DNA of 64,000 nt from Methanobacteriota archaeon (lineage in GTDB: Archaea; Methanobacteriota; Methanobacteria; Methanobacteriales; Methanobacteriaceae), in the NCBI GenBank assembly GCA_023411115.1, contig JAEYPF010000010.1:124001-188000 (forward strand), written 5' to 3'. The position numbers were made by a program, and so were the translations under genes. Below are positions 55,610-63,214 of the stretch, one piece after another (the stretch's first letter is position 1; each line of letters opens with the position of its first letter). Below the pieces are notes generated by a model. It saw nothing but the letters and a program-made list of their open reading frames with translations. It ran no database searches and was not told the DNA's origin.

Positions 55610-56167
55610 TTAAAAATTAGTATCAGTTTCCTTAAACGATTTTAACCCCTTGTCCTTTTCTGATAAGCTAATTTCTGTAATGCCATCTAAAGGCCAATCA
55701 ATGTTTATATCAGGGTCATTCCAAATGATCCCACCTTCGTCATGAGAGTCATAAAAGTCAGTGCATTTATAGGTAAATTCTGCCTCATCTGATAAGACTA
55801 AAAAGCCGTGGGCAAATCCTTCAGGCACATAAAACTGTTTTTTATTTTCTTCAGAAAGTATAACTCCTTCCCATTTCCCATAGGTTGTTGAATCCTTTCT
55901 TAAATCAACAGCCACATCAAAGACTTCTCCCTTAATTACACGGACCAGTTTACCCTGAGGTCGAGTATATTGGAAATGAAGTCCTCTAAGGACTCCTTTT
56001 TTAGATTTAGACTGATTATCTTGAACAAAATCAAAATCCAACCCTGCTTCTTTAAATTCTCCTGAATGATAAGTTTCCATGAAATAACCACGTTCATCTC
56101 CAAATACAGTAGGTTCTATGATGTAAACGTCTTCAATGGTTGTTTTTATAAATTTAAATTTACCCAT
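55610..56167 (-). CDS. rfbC: dTDP-4-dehydrorhamnose 3,5-epimerase
   Basis: A 185-residue cupin. Conserved residues include RGYFMETYHSGEF, DNQSKSKKGVLRGLHFQ (catalytic His) and DLRKDSTTYGKW, then FYVPEGFAHGFLVLSD. It epimerises C3 and C5 of dTDP-4-keto-6-deoxyglucose. AAAGGAGA lies before the ATG. Lies 21 bases from rfbB, in the same operon. Confidence 0.95.
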   Translation of the reverse strand: MGKFKFIKTTIEDVYIIEPTVFGDERGYFMETYHSGEFKEAGLDFDFVQDNQSKSKKGVLRGLHFQYTRPQGKLVRVIKGEVFDVAVDLRKDSTTYGKWEGVILSEENKKQFYVPEGFAHGFLVLSDEAEFTYKCTDFYDSHDEGGIIWNDPDINIDWPLDGITEISLSEKDKGLKSFKETDTNF

Positions 56168-56205
56168 ATCTAGTCTCCTTTAACAAAAATTTGAAATTTT
56201 AAAAG

Positions 56206-57081
56206 TTACAATTGATTATTGTTAATTAGATCAATAAGATATTTACCATATTCAGTTTTTTCTAAAGTTTTGGCTAATTTAAGAACTCTGCCAGCATCGA
56301 TCCATCCATTATGGAAAGCGATTTCTTCTAAACACGCTATATAGAATCCCTGTCTTTTTTGTATGGCTTCAACAAAATTACTGGCTTCTAAAAGTCCATT
56401 ATGTGTTCCAGTATCTAACCATGCCATTCCACGGCCTAATAATTCAACTTTTAACTGCTTTTTCTTTAAATAAACATCATTAACAGATGTAATTTCAAGC
56501 TCTCCTCGATCAGACGGTTTTACATTTTTAGCTATTTCAATTACTTCATTATCATAGAAATAAAGTCCAGGAATAACATAATTCGATTTAGGGCTCTCTG
56601 GTTTTTCTTCAAGGGAAAGCACATTCCCATCGTCATCAAACTCAACTACACCAAAAGCCTTGGGGTTTTTAACATAGTAACCAAATATAACGGCGCCTTT
56701 TTCTACAGAAGCTGCCCTTTTCAATATCTCACTGAACCTGTGTCCGTGGAATATATTATCTCCAAGAACCAGAGCCACGCTATCGTCGCCTATGAATTTT
56801 TCTCCCACAATAAAAGCTTCGGCCAGCCCTCTCGGTTCATCCTGCACAGCATAGGAAAAAGAAACTCCCAAATTACTACCATCTCCCAGTAACTCCTCGT
56901 AGAGAGGTAAATCTCTTGGAGTTGAAATAATCAGTATTTCCCTAATCCCCGCAAGCATTAGTACTGATAATGGATAATACACCATTGGTTTGTCATAGAT
57001 AGGGAGTAATTGTTTTGAAACAGCTTTTGTTATTGGATAAAGCCTTGTACCCGATCCTCCTGCCAGAACTATTCCTTTCAT
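56206..57081 (-). CDS. rfbA: Glucose-1-phosphate thymidylyltransferase
   Basis: A 291-residue nucleotidyltransferase. MKGIVLAGGSGTRLYPITK is the nucleotide-binding signature; KPMVYYPLSVLMLAGI, LVLGDNIFHGH and GRGMAWLDTGTH are RmlA-type. It makes dTDP-glucose from dTTP and glucose-1-phosphate, the first committed step to dTDP-rhamnose and a feedback point for the pathway. AAGGAGA precedes the ATG. Length is normal for short RmlA. Confidence 0.95.
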   Translation of the reverse strand: MKGIVLAGGSGTRLYPITKAVSKQLLPIYDKPMVYYPLSVLMLAGIREILIISTPRDLPLYEELLGDGSNLGVSFSYAVQDEPRGLAEAFIVGEKFIGDDSVALVLGDNIFHGHRFSEILKRAASVEKGAVIFGYYVKNPKAFGVVEFDDDGNVLSLEEKPESPKSNYVIPGLYFYDNEVIEIAKNVKPSDRGELEITSVNDVYLKKKQLKVELLGRGMAWLDTGTHNGLLEASNFVEAIQKRQGFYIACLEEIAFHNGWIDAGRVLKLAKTLEKTEYGKYLIDLINNNQL

Positions 57082-57117
57082 TTTTTATTCTCCTTATGGT
57101 TAAACATATGAATACAA

Positions 57118-57954
57118 CTATAGTAAGTCCATATATTCTCTTAAAGCCTCTTTATAACTTCTAATTTCTGGAAATCCTTCCATTCTCCAGTTATAATTTT
57201 CAAGAACTGAATATTTTGGCCTTGGCGCCGGACTTGGAAATTCTTCTGTGGTAACAGGCTTCACTTCAACCTCGATACCAGCAATCTCAAAAATTTCTTT
57301 AGCATATTCATACCATGAGCAGTGTTCACTATTTGTAATATGATATATGCCATAAGACGGTTTTTTAATAAGCTGTGCAATGGCTTTTGCCAGATCCACA
57401 GTGTAAGTAGGGGAACCTATCTGGTCATTAACAACAGAAATAGTATCATTTGTTTTGGCCAGATTAAGCATTGTTGTGATGAAATTAGGGCCGTGGAATC
57501 CATATAACCATGATGTTCTAACAATGTAAAATTTATTTAAAATATCACGGATGTATACCTCACCTATATGTTTAGTTTTACCGTAAACACTTAATGGATT
57601 AGTTTGATCGTATTCATAGTAAGAACTGCCCTTAGTACCATCAAAAACATAGTCAGTACATATATAAACCATAGCACTGTTCGCTTCTCTGCATGCGACA
57701 GCCACATTTCTTGTTCCAAGTACATTTACCTTATATGCCATATCTGGATTTGATTCACTTCCATTCACATCGGTAAACGCCGCAGCATGTACCACCACAT
57801 CTGGATTGATTTCTTTTACTGTTTTGATGGTTTTATCAATATCTGTAATGTCCAGTGTATCGATTGTTGTGGTGCTAATTTCATTTTCAATGGATAAAAT
57901 ATCTACCAGATCATGCCCTAGCATGCCTTCTGAACCAATTATTAATACATTCAT
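57118..57954 (-). CDS. rfbD: dTDP-4-dehydrorhamnose reductase
   Basis: A 278-residue extended SDR enzyme. VLIIGSEGMLGHDLVDIL binds NADPH, AAFTDVNGSESNP is the RmlD-specific loop, STDYVFDG appears here as CTDYVFDG, and VYGKTKHIGE holds the catalytic Tyr-x3-Lys. It makes dTDP-L-rhamnose, presumably used by the WbbL-like GT2 enzymes in the same window. It is the first gene of the operon. Confidence 0.93.
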   Translation of the reverse strand: MNVLIIGSEGMLGHDLVDILSIENEISTTTIDTLDITDIDKTIKTVKEINPDVVVHAAAFTDVNGSESNPDMAYKVNVLGTRNVAVACREANSAMVYICTDYVFDGTKGSSYYEYDQTNPLSVYGKTKHIGEVYIRDILNKFYIVRTSWLYGFHGPNFITTMLNLAKTNDTISVVNDQIGSPTYTVDLAKAIAQLIKKPSYGIYHITNSEHCSWYEYAKEIFEIAGIEVEVKPVTTEEFPSPAPRPKYSVLENYNWRMEGFPEIRSYKEALREYMDLL

Positions 57955-58130
57955 TTTCTCAAGCCTTCAGTTAAATTAATTTAAGATAACAATTATAATA
58001 AAAATTTATATTTATTTACTTTGCTTAATCTATATTACTTTTTACAAATAACATACAGGTGCAATTAATTGAAATGCTAATAGAATATAATATTTCTTTC
58101 AATATGTATTCCATTAATTCAATCCTAAAT

Positions 58131-58514
58131 TTACACTACAATTAGCTTAACATAATCAATTTTTCGACTTATCTGAAACATTTTTGCAAGTTTCTTAATT
58201 CTATCAGCTAAACCATCTAAAATAAAGATTTCAAGACAGGTGTCATCCTTAAGATGACTGTGAATTTGAGTATTGATTATATCCTCAAAGTCGTGTTTTA
58301 TTTCAGTTACTTTATCTTCAGCGTCCTGTTTATGAATTAAAACCAGTATAGAATTAATTTCACCCTCTAATTCTTCTTTTTCTTTATTATCTGCTATTAA
58401 CATCCGTGCACTTGCTCTAATTACTTCAGATCTTCCAGAAAAACCAATTTCATCCTTTATATTATCTATTTCTTTAAGCAATTTTTCATTTAAAGATATG
58501 CTGACAATTGGCAT
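58131..58514 (-). CDS. nikR: Nickel-responsive regulator NikR
   Basis: A 127-residue ribbon-helix-helix protein with a C-terminal ACT-like domain. The N-terminus ISLNEKLLKEIDNIKDEIGF gives the beta strand and first helix, and GRSEVIRASARML the second. In the C-terminal domain the nickel ligands are present: His in IKHDFED and the cluster IHSHLKDDTCLEIFILDG (two His and Cys). Nickel-bound NikR represses uptake genes. It is divergent from the importer genes with 122 bases between them. A partial dyad lies at 58521-58544, next to its start. Confidence 0.88.
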   Translation of the reverse strand: MPIVSISLNEKLLKEIDNIKDEIGFSGRSEVIRASARMLIADNKEKEELEGEINSILVLIHKQDAEDKVTEIKHDFEDIINTQIHSHLKDDTCLEIFILDGLADRIKKLAKMFQISRKIDYVKLIVV

Positions 58515-58520
58515 GTTCTA

Positions 58521-58544
58521 TTATAAGTTAATAATTTACTATAA
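58521..58544. promoter_or_regulatory. Partial dyad before nikR, candidate operator
   Basis: TTATA-N14-TATAA, with further symmetric matches inside, directly before the nikR start in the divergent region. It could serve NikR autoregulation, though AT-rich promoters give such dyads by chance. Confidence 0.25.
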
Positions 58545-58636
58545 ATATTTTGCTAAATTTTATTAACAATATATTTAAATATTAATAAGAACTAATAATA
58601 AACTAGTAGAACTTTAATAGCTGCTGGAGATTCTAG

Positions 58637-59518
58637 ATGGAAACGAGAAGAATACTGATAGTATCTTTACTCACTACTGGCATTTTAGTGGCTGGATTAC
58701 TTATTTATTTTGCTGCTAGCAGTCAAGAAAGCTCAGATAATGGCAAAATCGGCGTAATAGTAAGTGTAGCCCCTGAAGCGGAATTTGTAAAAGCAGTTGG
58801 TGGAGATAAGGTAAATGTTGTGGTAATGGTACCTCCTGGAGCAAATCCACATACTTACGAAGCATTACCCCAACAACTTAGAGAGATAAGCAAAGCAGAG
58901 ATGTATGTTGAAGTGGGAACTCCCCTTGAATTCGAACTGAATTACATGGACAAAATAAAAAGTGCCAATCCAGACATGCTCATTGTAAACAGCTCTACTG
59001 GAGTGAGTTTAATACCCAATACTGCAGAACATGAAGAAGGCAGCGACCCCCATATATGGGTATCTCCAAAAAATGCAAAGATAATGGTAGAAAATATATA
59101 TCAAGGCCTTGTTCAAGTAGATCCTGCAAATAAAGGATATTACATGAAAAATCGAAATAATTACTTGCAGCAGCTGGATAAAGTGGATAAAAATCTTACA
59201 AAATCCCTCAAAGGAAAAGAAAATAGTAGTATATTAGTATATCACCCTGCTTGGGCTTATTTATGCAAAGACTACCATCTACAGCAAATATCAATTGAAT
59301 CTGGAGGTAAGGAACCAACTCCCCATGAAATTACTAGCATAGTTGATCTGGCCAGAAAAAATAATATAAAAGTAGTTTTTGTAGAACCTCAGTACAACCC
59401 AAGTAGTGCAGAGATTATAGCATCAGAAATTGGTGGAAATGTTGTATCTGTGGATGATCTTGGTGAGAATTATATAGAAAACATGAAAAAAATAGAAGAA
59501 TCATTCGAAAACCAATAG
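58637..59518 (+). CDS. znuA: Metal ABC transporter substrate-binding protein (ZnuA family)
   Basis: A 293-residue cluster A-I binding protein, anchored by an N-terminal helix (residues 8-27). Expected metal ligands are seen: His in PPGANPHTYEALP, His in EGSDPHIWVSP, His in LVYHPAWAYLC and an acid in FVEPQYNPSS or DDLG. Three His ligands favour zinc over manganese; the His-rich loop of ZnuA is short (AEHEEGSDPH). GGAGA lies eight bases before the ATG. The NikR gene next door raises nickel as an alternative. Confidence 0.85.
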   Translation: METRRILIVSLLTTGILVAGLLIYFAASSQESSDNGKIGVIVSVAPEAEFVKAVGGDKVNVVVMVPPGANPHTYEALPQQLREISKAEMYVEVGTPLEFELNYMDKIKSANPDMLIVNSSTGVSLIPNTAEHEEGSDPHIWVSPKNAKIMVENIYQGLVQVDPANKGYYMKNRNNYLQQLDKVDKNLTKSLKGKENSSILVYHPAWAYLCKDYHLQQISIESGGKEPTPHEITSIVDLARKNNIKVVFVEPQYNPSSAEIIASEIGGNVVSVDDLGENYIENMKKIEESFENQ

Positions 59519-59527
59519 TTTTCGATG

Positions 59528-59649
59528 TATCAAAATCGGAGATTTTGATAACATTCGAAAATTCATAGAATTTTCGATGTGACAAATCCCTCAAAAATTC
59601 TACGAATTTTTGGGGCACGAATCGGAGATTCGTGAGCTCCGATTTGTCA
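59528..59649. repeat. Stem-loop array with a branched structure between znuA and znuC
   Basis: Four inverted repeats with three-base loops: TATCAAAATC-GGA (59528-59550), TCGAAAATTC-ATA (59555-59577), CAAAAATTC-TAC (59592-59612) and CACGAATC-GGA (59616-59634). An outer pair TGACAAATC (59580-59588) and GATTTGTCA (59641-59649) encloses the last two, so RNA could fold into a three-way junction. It begins ten bases after the znuA stop and ends about 45 bases before znuC. Confidence 0.65.
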
Positions 59650-59692
59650 ACATTTTCTAAATTATAGAATCCAAAATTAAGGAAGTTAGATC

Positions 59693-60439
59693 ATGACATT
59701 AGACGCCGTAGAAATAAAAAATGTGTCCATAAAATTTAATGATCTATCAGTTCTTCATGATATTAACCTTTCTGTAAAAGAAAACGATTTTATGGCCATA
59801 ATTGGCCCTAATGGAGGAGGAAAAAGTACACTTCTCAAGATAATTCTGGGGCTGTTAACTCCCGATACTGGTGATGTTAAAATCTTTGGTAATGAGCCGG
59901 ACAGAGTAAGAGATTTAATTGGCTATCTTCCACAAAGTATTTCCTTTGATCCTGAATTCCCAATAAATGTTTTTGATACAGTTCTTTCTGGCAGGTATAA
60001 AGGACTATTTAAAGGATATTCTAAAGAAGATAAAAAAGCTGTAATAAAGGCTTTAAAAGAAGTAGAGCTGCTAGAACTGAAAGACAGACAGATAAGTAAG
60101 CTATCCGGTGGGCAAATACAACGGGTTTTTATTGCAAGGGCGATTGTAAGAGAACCTAAACTTCTTATTATGGACGAGCCAATGTCCAGTATCGATCCAG
60201 AAATGCAAAATTCATTCTACGAACTTTTATCGAAGTTAAAGAACAAAATGGCAATTATTCTTGTAAGTCATGATGTAGGTGCAGTTTCAAGCCAGGTGAA
60301 TAAGATTGCCTGTCTTAACAGAGAACTATTTTTCCATGGACCTGTTGAAGAATCTGCAGAAGGGTTAGAAAAGGTTTATAAGTGTCCACTTGAACTTATT
60401 AGCCACGGCATTCCCCATAGAGTGCTTAAAAAACATTGA
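59693..60439 (+). CDS. znuC: Metal ABC transporter ATP-binding protein (ZnuC family)
   Basis: A 248-residue ABC ATPase: Walker A GPNGGGKST (around residue 39), Q-loop LPQSISFDPEFP, signature LSGGQIQRVF, Walker B LLIMDEP and the switch His in LVSHDVGA. The sequence around FDTVLSGRYKGLF is typical of zinc/manganese importers. It lies between the binding protein (with the stem-loop array between them) and the permease, and overlaps neither. Energises metal uptake. Confidence 0.92.
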   Translation: MTLDAVEIKNVSIKFNDLSVLHDINLSVKENDFMAIIGPNGGGKSTLLKIILGLLTPDTGDVKIFGNEPDRVRDLIGYLPQSISFDPEFPINVFDTVLSGRYKGLFKGYSKEDKKAVIKALKEVELLELKDRQISKLSGGQIQRVFIARAIVREPKLLIMDEPMSSIDPEMQNSFYELLSKLKNKMAIILVSHDVGAVSSQVNKIACLNRELFFHGPVEESAEGLEKVYKCPLELISHGIPHRVLKKH

Positions 60440-60462
60440 TATATTCTATTAAAGGCAAAAAA

Positions 60463-61263
60463 ATGATTGAAATTTTCCAGTACGAGTTTATGCAGAGAGC
60501 TTTTATTGCAGCTGTACTTGTAAGCGTTGCATGCGGAGTTGTAGGGACCTACGTAGTTATAAAAAGAATAGTCTCTTTAAGTGGGGGGATATCCCATGCT
60601 GCATTTGGAGGTGTAGGTCTTGGTTATTTTTTAGGTTTAAATCCGGTGTTAGCTGCCATTCCATTCAGCATCGTGTCGGCAATAGGAATTGGAACTATAA
60701 ACCAGAGAGTAAAGGTCAGTGAAGATACTGCTATTGGAATATTGTGGAGTATAGGTATGGCTCTGGGAATAATATTTATCAGCCTGACACCAGGATATGC
60801 TCCAGACCTATTTAGTTACCTATTTGGAAACATACTCACAGTTGCTAATTCTGATTTATATATAATGCTTATTCTGGATTTAATTATCATAGCGACAGTT
60901 TTTTTGTTTCAAAAGGAATTTTTAGCAATTTCATTTGATGAAGAATTCTCAAAAGTAGTTGGAATGCATTCAGAACTCATTTATATGCTACTTTTGTCAT
61001 TAGTGGCATTAAGCGTAGTTGTTCTTATTAAAGTAGTTGGAGTGATTCTTATAATTGCTCTTTTAAGCATTCCCGCCGCCATAGCCAAGCAGTTTACTTA
61101 TGACATTAAAAAACTGATGTTTTTTTCCGTAATTATTGGAATATTTTTAACTACTACTGGCTTATTCCTTTCTTATATCTTTAATTTAGCTTCAGGAGCC
61201 ACTATTATTCTTGTTTTAGGAATTGCTTTTATAATATCTTCATTGTTAAAAAAATACTGGTAA
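60463..61263 (+). CDS. znuB: Metal ABC transporter permease (ZnuB family)
   Basis: A 266-residue membrane protein with about eight helices of the ABC-3 family: YEFMQRAFIAAVLVSVACGV, IVSLSGGISHAAFGGVGLGYF and the SEDTAIGILWSIGMALGIIFIS stretch, cut here. I use the ATG at 60463, with AAAGG eight bases before it; an in-frame TTG at 60436 overlaps the znuC end. Forms the channel for the metal delivered by ZnuA. Confidence 0.92.
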   Translation: MIEIFQYEFMQRAFIAAVLVSVACGVVGTYVVIKRIVSLSGGISHAAFGGVGLGYFLGLNPVLAAIPFSIVSAIGIGTINQRVKVSEDTAIGILWSIGMALGIIFISLTPGYAPDLFSYLFGNILTVANSDLYIMLILDLIIIATVFLFQKEFLAISFDEEFSKVVGMHSELIYMLLLSLVALSVVVLIKVVGVILIIALLSIPAAIAKQFTYDIKKLMFFSVIIGIFLTTTGLFLSYIFNLASGATIILVLGIAFIISSLLKKYW

Positions 61264-61369
61264 TTACGTCTATTTTAGCTTTTTAACAATAATAATCCAA
61301 AATATATAGAGATAATTTAAATCCATTAAAAATTTTATTGTTACAATTTCATGTAGCTATATTATTCAT

Positions 61370-61416
61370 TGTGAAAATAATCACATTTATGTGAATGAAA
61401 ATTTATTTACTTGTGA
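61370..61416. promoter_or_regulatory. TGTGA-N6-TCACA palindrome plus half-site 42 bp on
   Basis: TGTGAAAATAATCACA at 61370-61385 is exact. TGTGA recurs at 61412-61416 without its right half. It is far from the next plus-strand start, so it may be a remnant of a lost adhesin gene's control region or regulate 61685. Confidence 0.45.
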
Positions 61417-61429
61417 CATTCATTTTAAA

Positions 61430-61495
61430 TTAGGGCCAAACAAGTCCATGGTGAAAAGTATTGGATAAAATTATCCTTCTTGTTATTTTTTCCAT
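61430..61495 (-). pseudogene. Orphan adhesin leader and 21-codon frame
   Basis: On the minus strand GGCATAAAGGAGGTGAAA (ending near 61499) repeats the leader of adhesins 2 and 3, and an ATG follows GGAGGTGA by five bases. The frame, beginning MEKITRRIILS, looks like the basic start of a signal peptide but has no hydrophobic core and stops after 21 codons. A TATA-like box lies about 55 bases upstream. Most likely the promoter-proximal stump of an adhesin gene deleted here; a small peptide cannot be excluded. Confidence 0.45.
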
Positions 61496-61684
61496 TCTTT
61501 TCACCTCCTTTATGCCTTTATTCTCTAATTTTAAAATTTCTACAATTATTTATAAATTAAATATAATGTATCCATTATGTAAGATTCCCTCATTTTTTGT
61601 GGAGTTTTATCCATTTATTATTAAATAATTTAAAAAAATCAATTATCTTAAACATTTATAATCCCATAAGTATAATATCAGTTT

Positions 61685-62365
61685 ATGAAAAACGAATTAA
61701 TTGTTTCGTTGATTTCTATCTTAATTTTGTCCACAACTGCTTCAGTTGCATTTGCAGATGTGATAGAACCAGGAATGAAAGAAGTTAAATTCTATTATAC
61801 TATCTTAAATACAAATAATTACCCTGATTATGTCTTTTTAATCCATGGAACACCTTCTCCTCCATATGAAATAATTAATTCCAGTGAATTCAGTTTTTAT
61901 AAATCCAGCACAGTTTCAATTTATGCCATAAAAAAATCTGATTTTAATAAAATAGAATTATCAAATATGAGTAGCTCAGAAATTGATAAATTCTTTAATA
62001 ATGATCCCAGAGTAATAAAATCAGATATAAAGCTTGAAGGATCCTATAAACAGGTAAGTATCAATGATCCTCTTGAAAAAGCTACTGTAGTGCTTAATAT
62101 CACCTCTTTGAATCAAAATGAAATGAACTCGTCAAACACAAGTGTTTGGGGCGCCAAAATTCATAAAATTTTAGCGATTCAAAAGACCAAAGTGATATTT
62201 ACATATGCAGACGGAAAATCACAGGAAGAAATATTTAAAGATCAAAATATAACACCAGAACCTTCCAGTAAAACTGATTGGATTCCTGAATTAGGGTATA
62301 TTGTTATTCCAATTGTAGCAATCATTGCCATCGCTATAATTCTTATATCAAGAAAATTTAAATGA
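61685..62365 (+). CDS. Exported protein with C-terminal membrane helix, unknown family
   Basis: A 226-residue protein with a signal peptide (residues 1-22, ending SVAFA) and a C-terminal helix (about 203-222, IPIVAIIAIAIILI) followed by RKFK. The middle (KFYYTILNTNNYPDYVFLIHG, SSTVSIYAIKKSDF) is an extracytoplasmic domain of about 180 residues. No named domain. The next small membrane protein starts five bases after its stop, so they are co-transcribed. Confidence 0.7.
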   Translation: MKNELIVSLISILILSTTASVAFADVIEPGMKEVKFYYTILNTNNYPDYVFLIHGTPSPPYEIINSSEFSFYKSSTVSIYAIKKSDFNKIELSNMSSSEIDKFFNNDPRVIKSDIKLEGSYKQVSINDPLEKATVVLNITSLNQNEMNSSNTSVWGAKIHKILAIQKTKVIFTYADGKSQEEIFKDQNITPEPSSKTDWIPELGYIVIPIVAIIAIAIILISRKFK

Positions 62366-62369
62366 GAAC

Positions 62370-62672
62370 ATGACATATTACCTGACTGCACTGTTCATTA
62401 CAGTTGTTGTAGAATTTTTAATTTTATGGCTTTTCACCAGAGATAGACTTGAAAAGCTTCTTCTCTATTCTTTACTTATAAATTCATTTACGCTCCCATT
62501 AGCCACATATAGCTACTACAATATTTTAAACAATATTTATATTATAGAAATAGCTGTAATTATTGTAGAAAGCGTTTTAATAATGCTGTTATTACAAATG
62601 AAATATAAAGTTGCCTTATTGATTTCTCTAATTGCAAATTTTATAACTGCTATAATTGGTTTTCTAGTTTAG
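62370..62672 (+). CDS. Small four-helix membrane protein, unknown family
   Basis: A 100-residue protein almost entirely made of four membrane helices separated by short charged turns (TRDRLEK, QMKYK). It begins five bases after the previous gene. Such small proteins often accompany exported proteins as partners. Not recognised. Confidence 0.6.
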   Translation: MTYYLTALFITVVVEFLILWLFTRDRLEKLLLYSLLINSFTLPLATYSYYNILNNIYIIEIAVIIVESVLIMLLLQMKYKVALLISLIANFITAIIGFLV

Positions 62673-63214
62673 AAATTTAAAAAAAATAAGTACTAAATGC
62701 AGACCAAAATATAATTATAAATTGGTCTGCAAATGTATGCGTGGAGGCGATAACTAGGCAACTATCTATATATATATGCACTAGTTTTCAATTAGTTAAT
62801 ATATTATTCATTATTAATAATACTTTCCATTATTTAGTATTATTCAGTAATCACCATATATAGTTCATATTTTGTACGTTCATGAAAGTGAAGGCACTAT
62901 ACCCATTAAAAGTTCCCTAATAAACTTAATTTTAAATATAAATGGTTATTTAAATGGTTTAACAGGATGAACATTAAATCAAAGTGTCAAATATATTAAA
63001 GTAAAATAACCAGTAAACCATTTGGATTCTAATATATTTGATATAATTAACGAAAAAAACAACAATTTTTAAATGGGTTTAAATTTAGAATAAATCGCTA
63101 TAATTACATGAATCTTAAAATATTGATTATGAATTAACACAGTGAAAAAAATAAGAATTAATACAATTTAAAAAATTAAAAAAAGATACCTTTGAAATTT
63201 TCTATTTTAAAATA
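62673..63214. other. Intergenic region
   Basis: About 540 bases. A perfect 9-bp inverted repeat, GCAGACCAA (62699-62707) and TTGGTCTGC (62722-62730), follows the small membrane protein gene, with a 14-base AT loop. Just after it come GTGGAGGCG and a TA-repeat at 62767-62780, but no frame of useful length. The rest is AT-rich; I see nothing in it. Confidence 0.4.
62699..62730. repeat. Perfect 9-bp inverted repeat with 14-base loop
   Basis: GCAGACCAA and its complement, 27 bases after the stop at 62672. It may end the message or act as an operator; there is no T-run after it. Confidence 0.4.

Larger units (their letters stand above)
61264..61684. other. Intergenic region with TGTGA sites and orphan adhesin leader
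   Basis: About 420 bases between znuB and the gene at 61685. It holds an exact TGTGA-N6-TCACA at 61370-61385, and a further TGTGA at 61412-61416. On the minus strand it holds a TATA-like box near 61551, an adhesin-type leader and a 21-codon frame (61430-61495). The gene at 61685 has its own TATA-like TTTATAAT near 61656. Confidence 0.5.

Noticed and set aside
59415..59618. 67-codon minus-strand frame
   Set aside because: Overlaps the end of znuA and the stem-loop array with no binding site.
49171..59649. CRISPR arrays
   Set aside because: The repeated units are self-complementary hairpins with different sequences, not identical repeats separated by unique spacers, and no cas genes are present.
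62734..62800. tRNA or short gene after GTGGAGGCG
   Set aside because: No cloverleaf, no TTCGA loop motif and the frames stop within a few codons.
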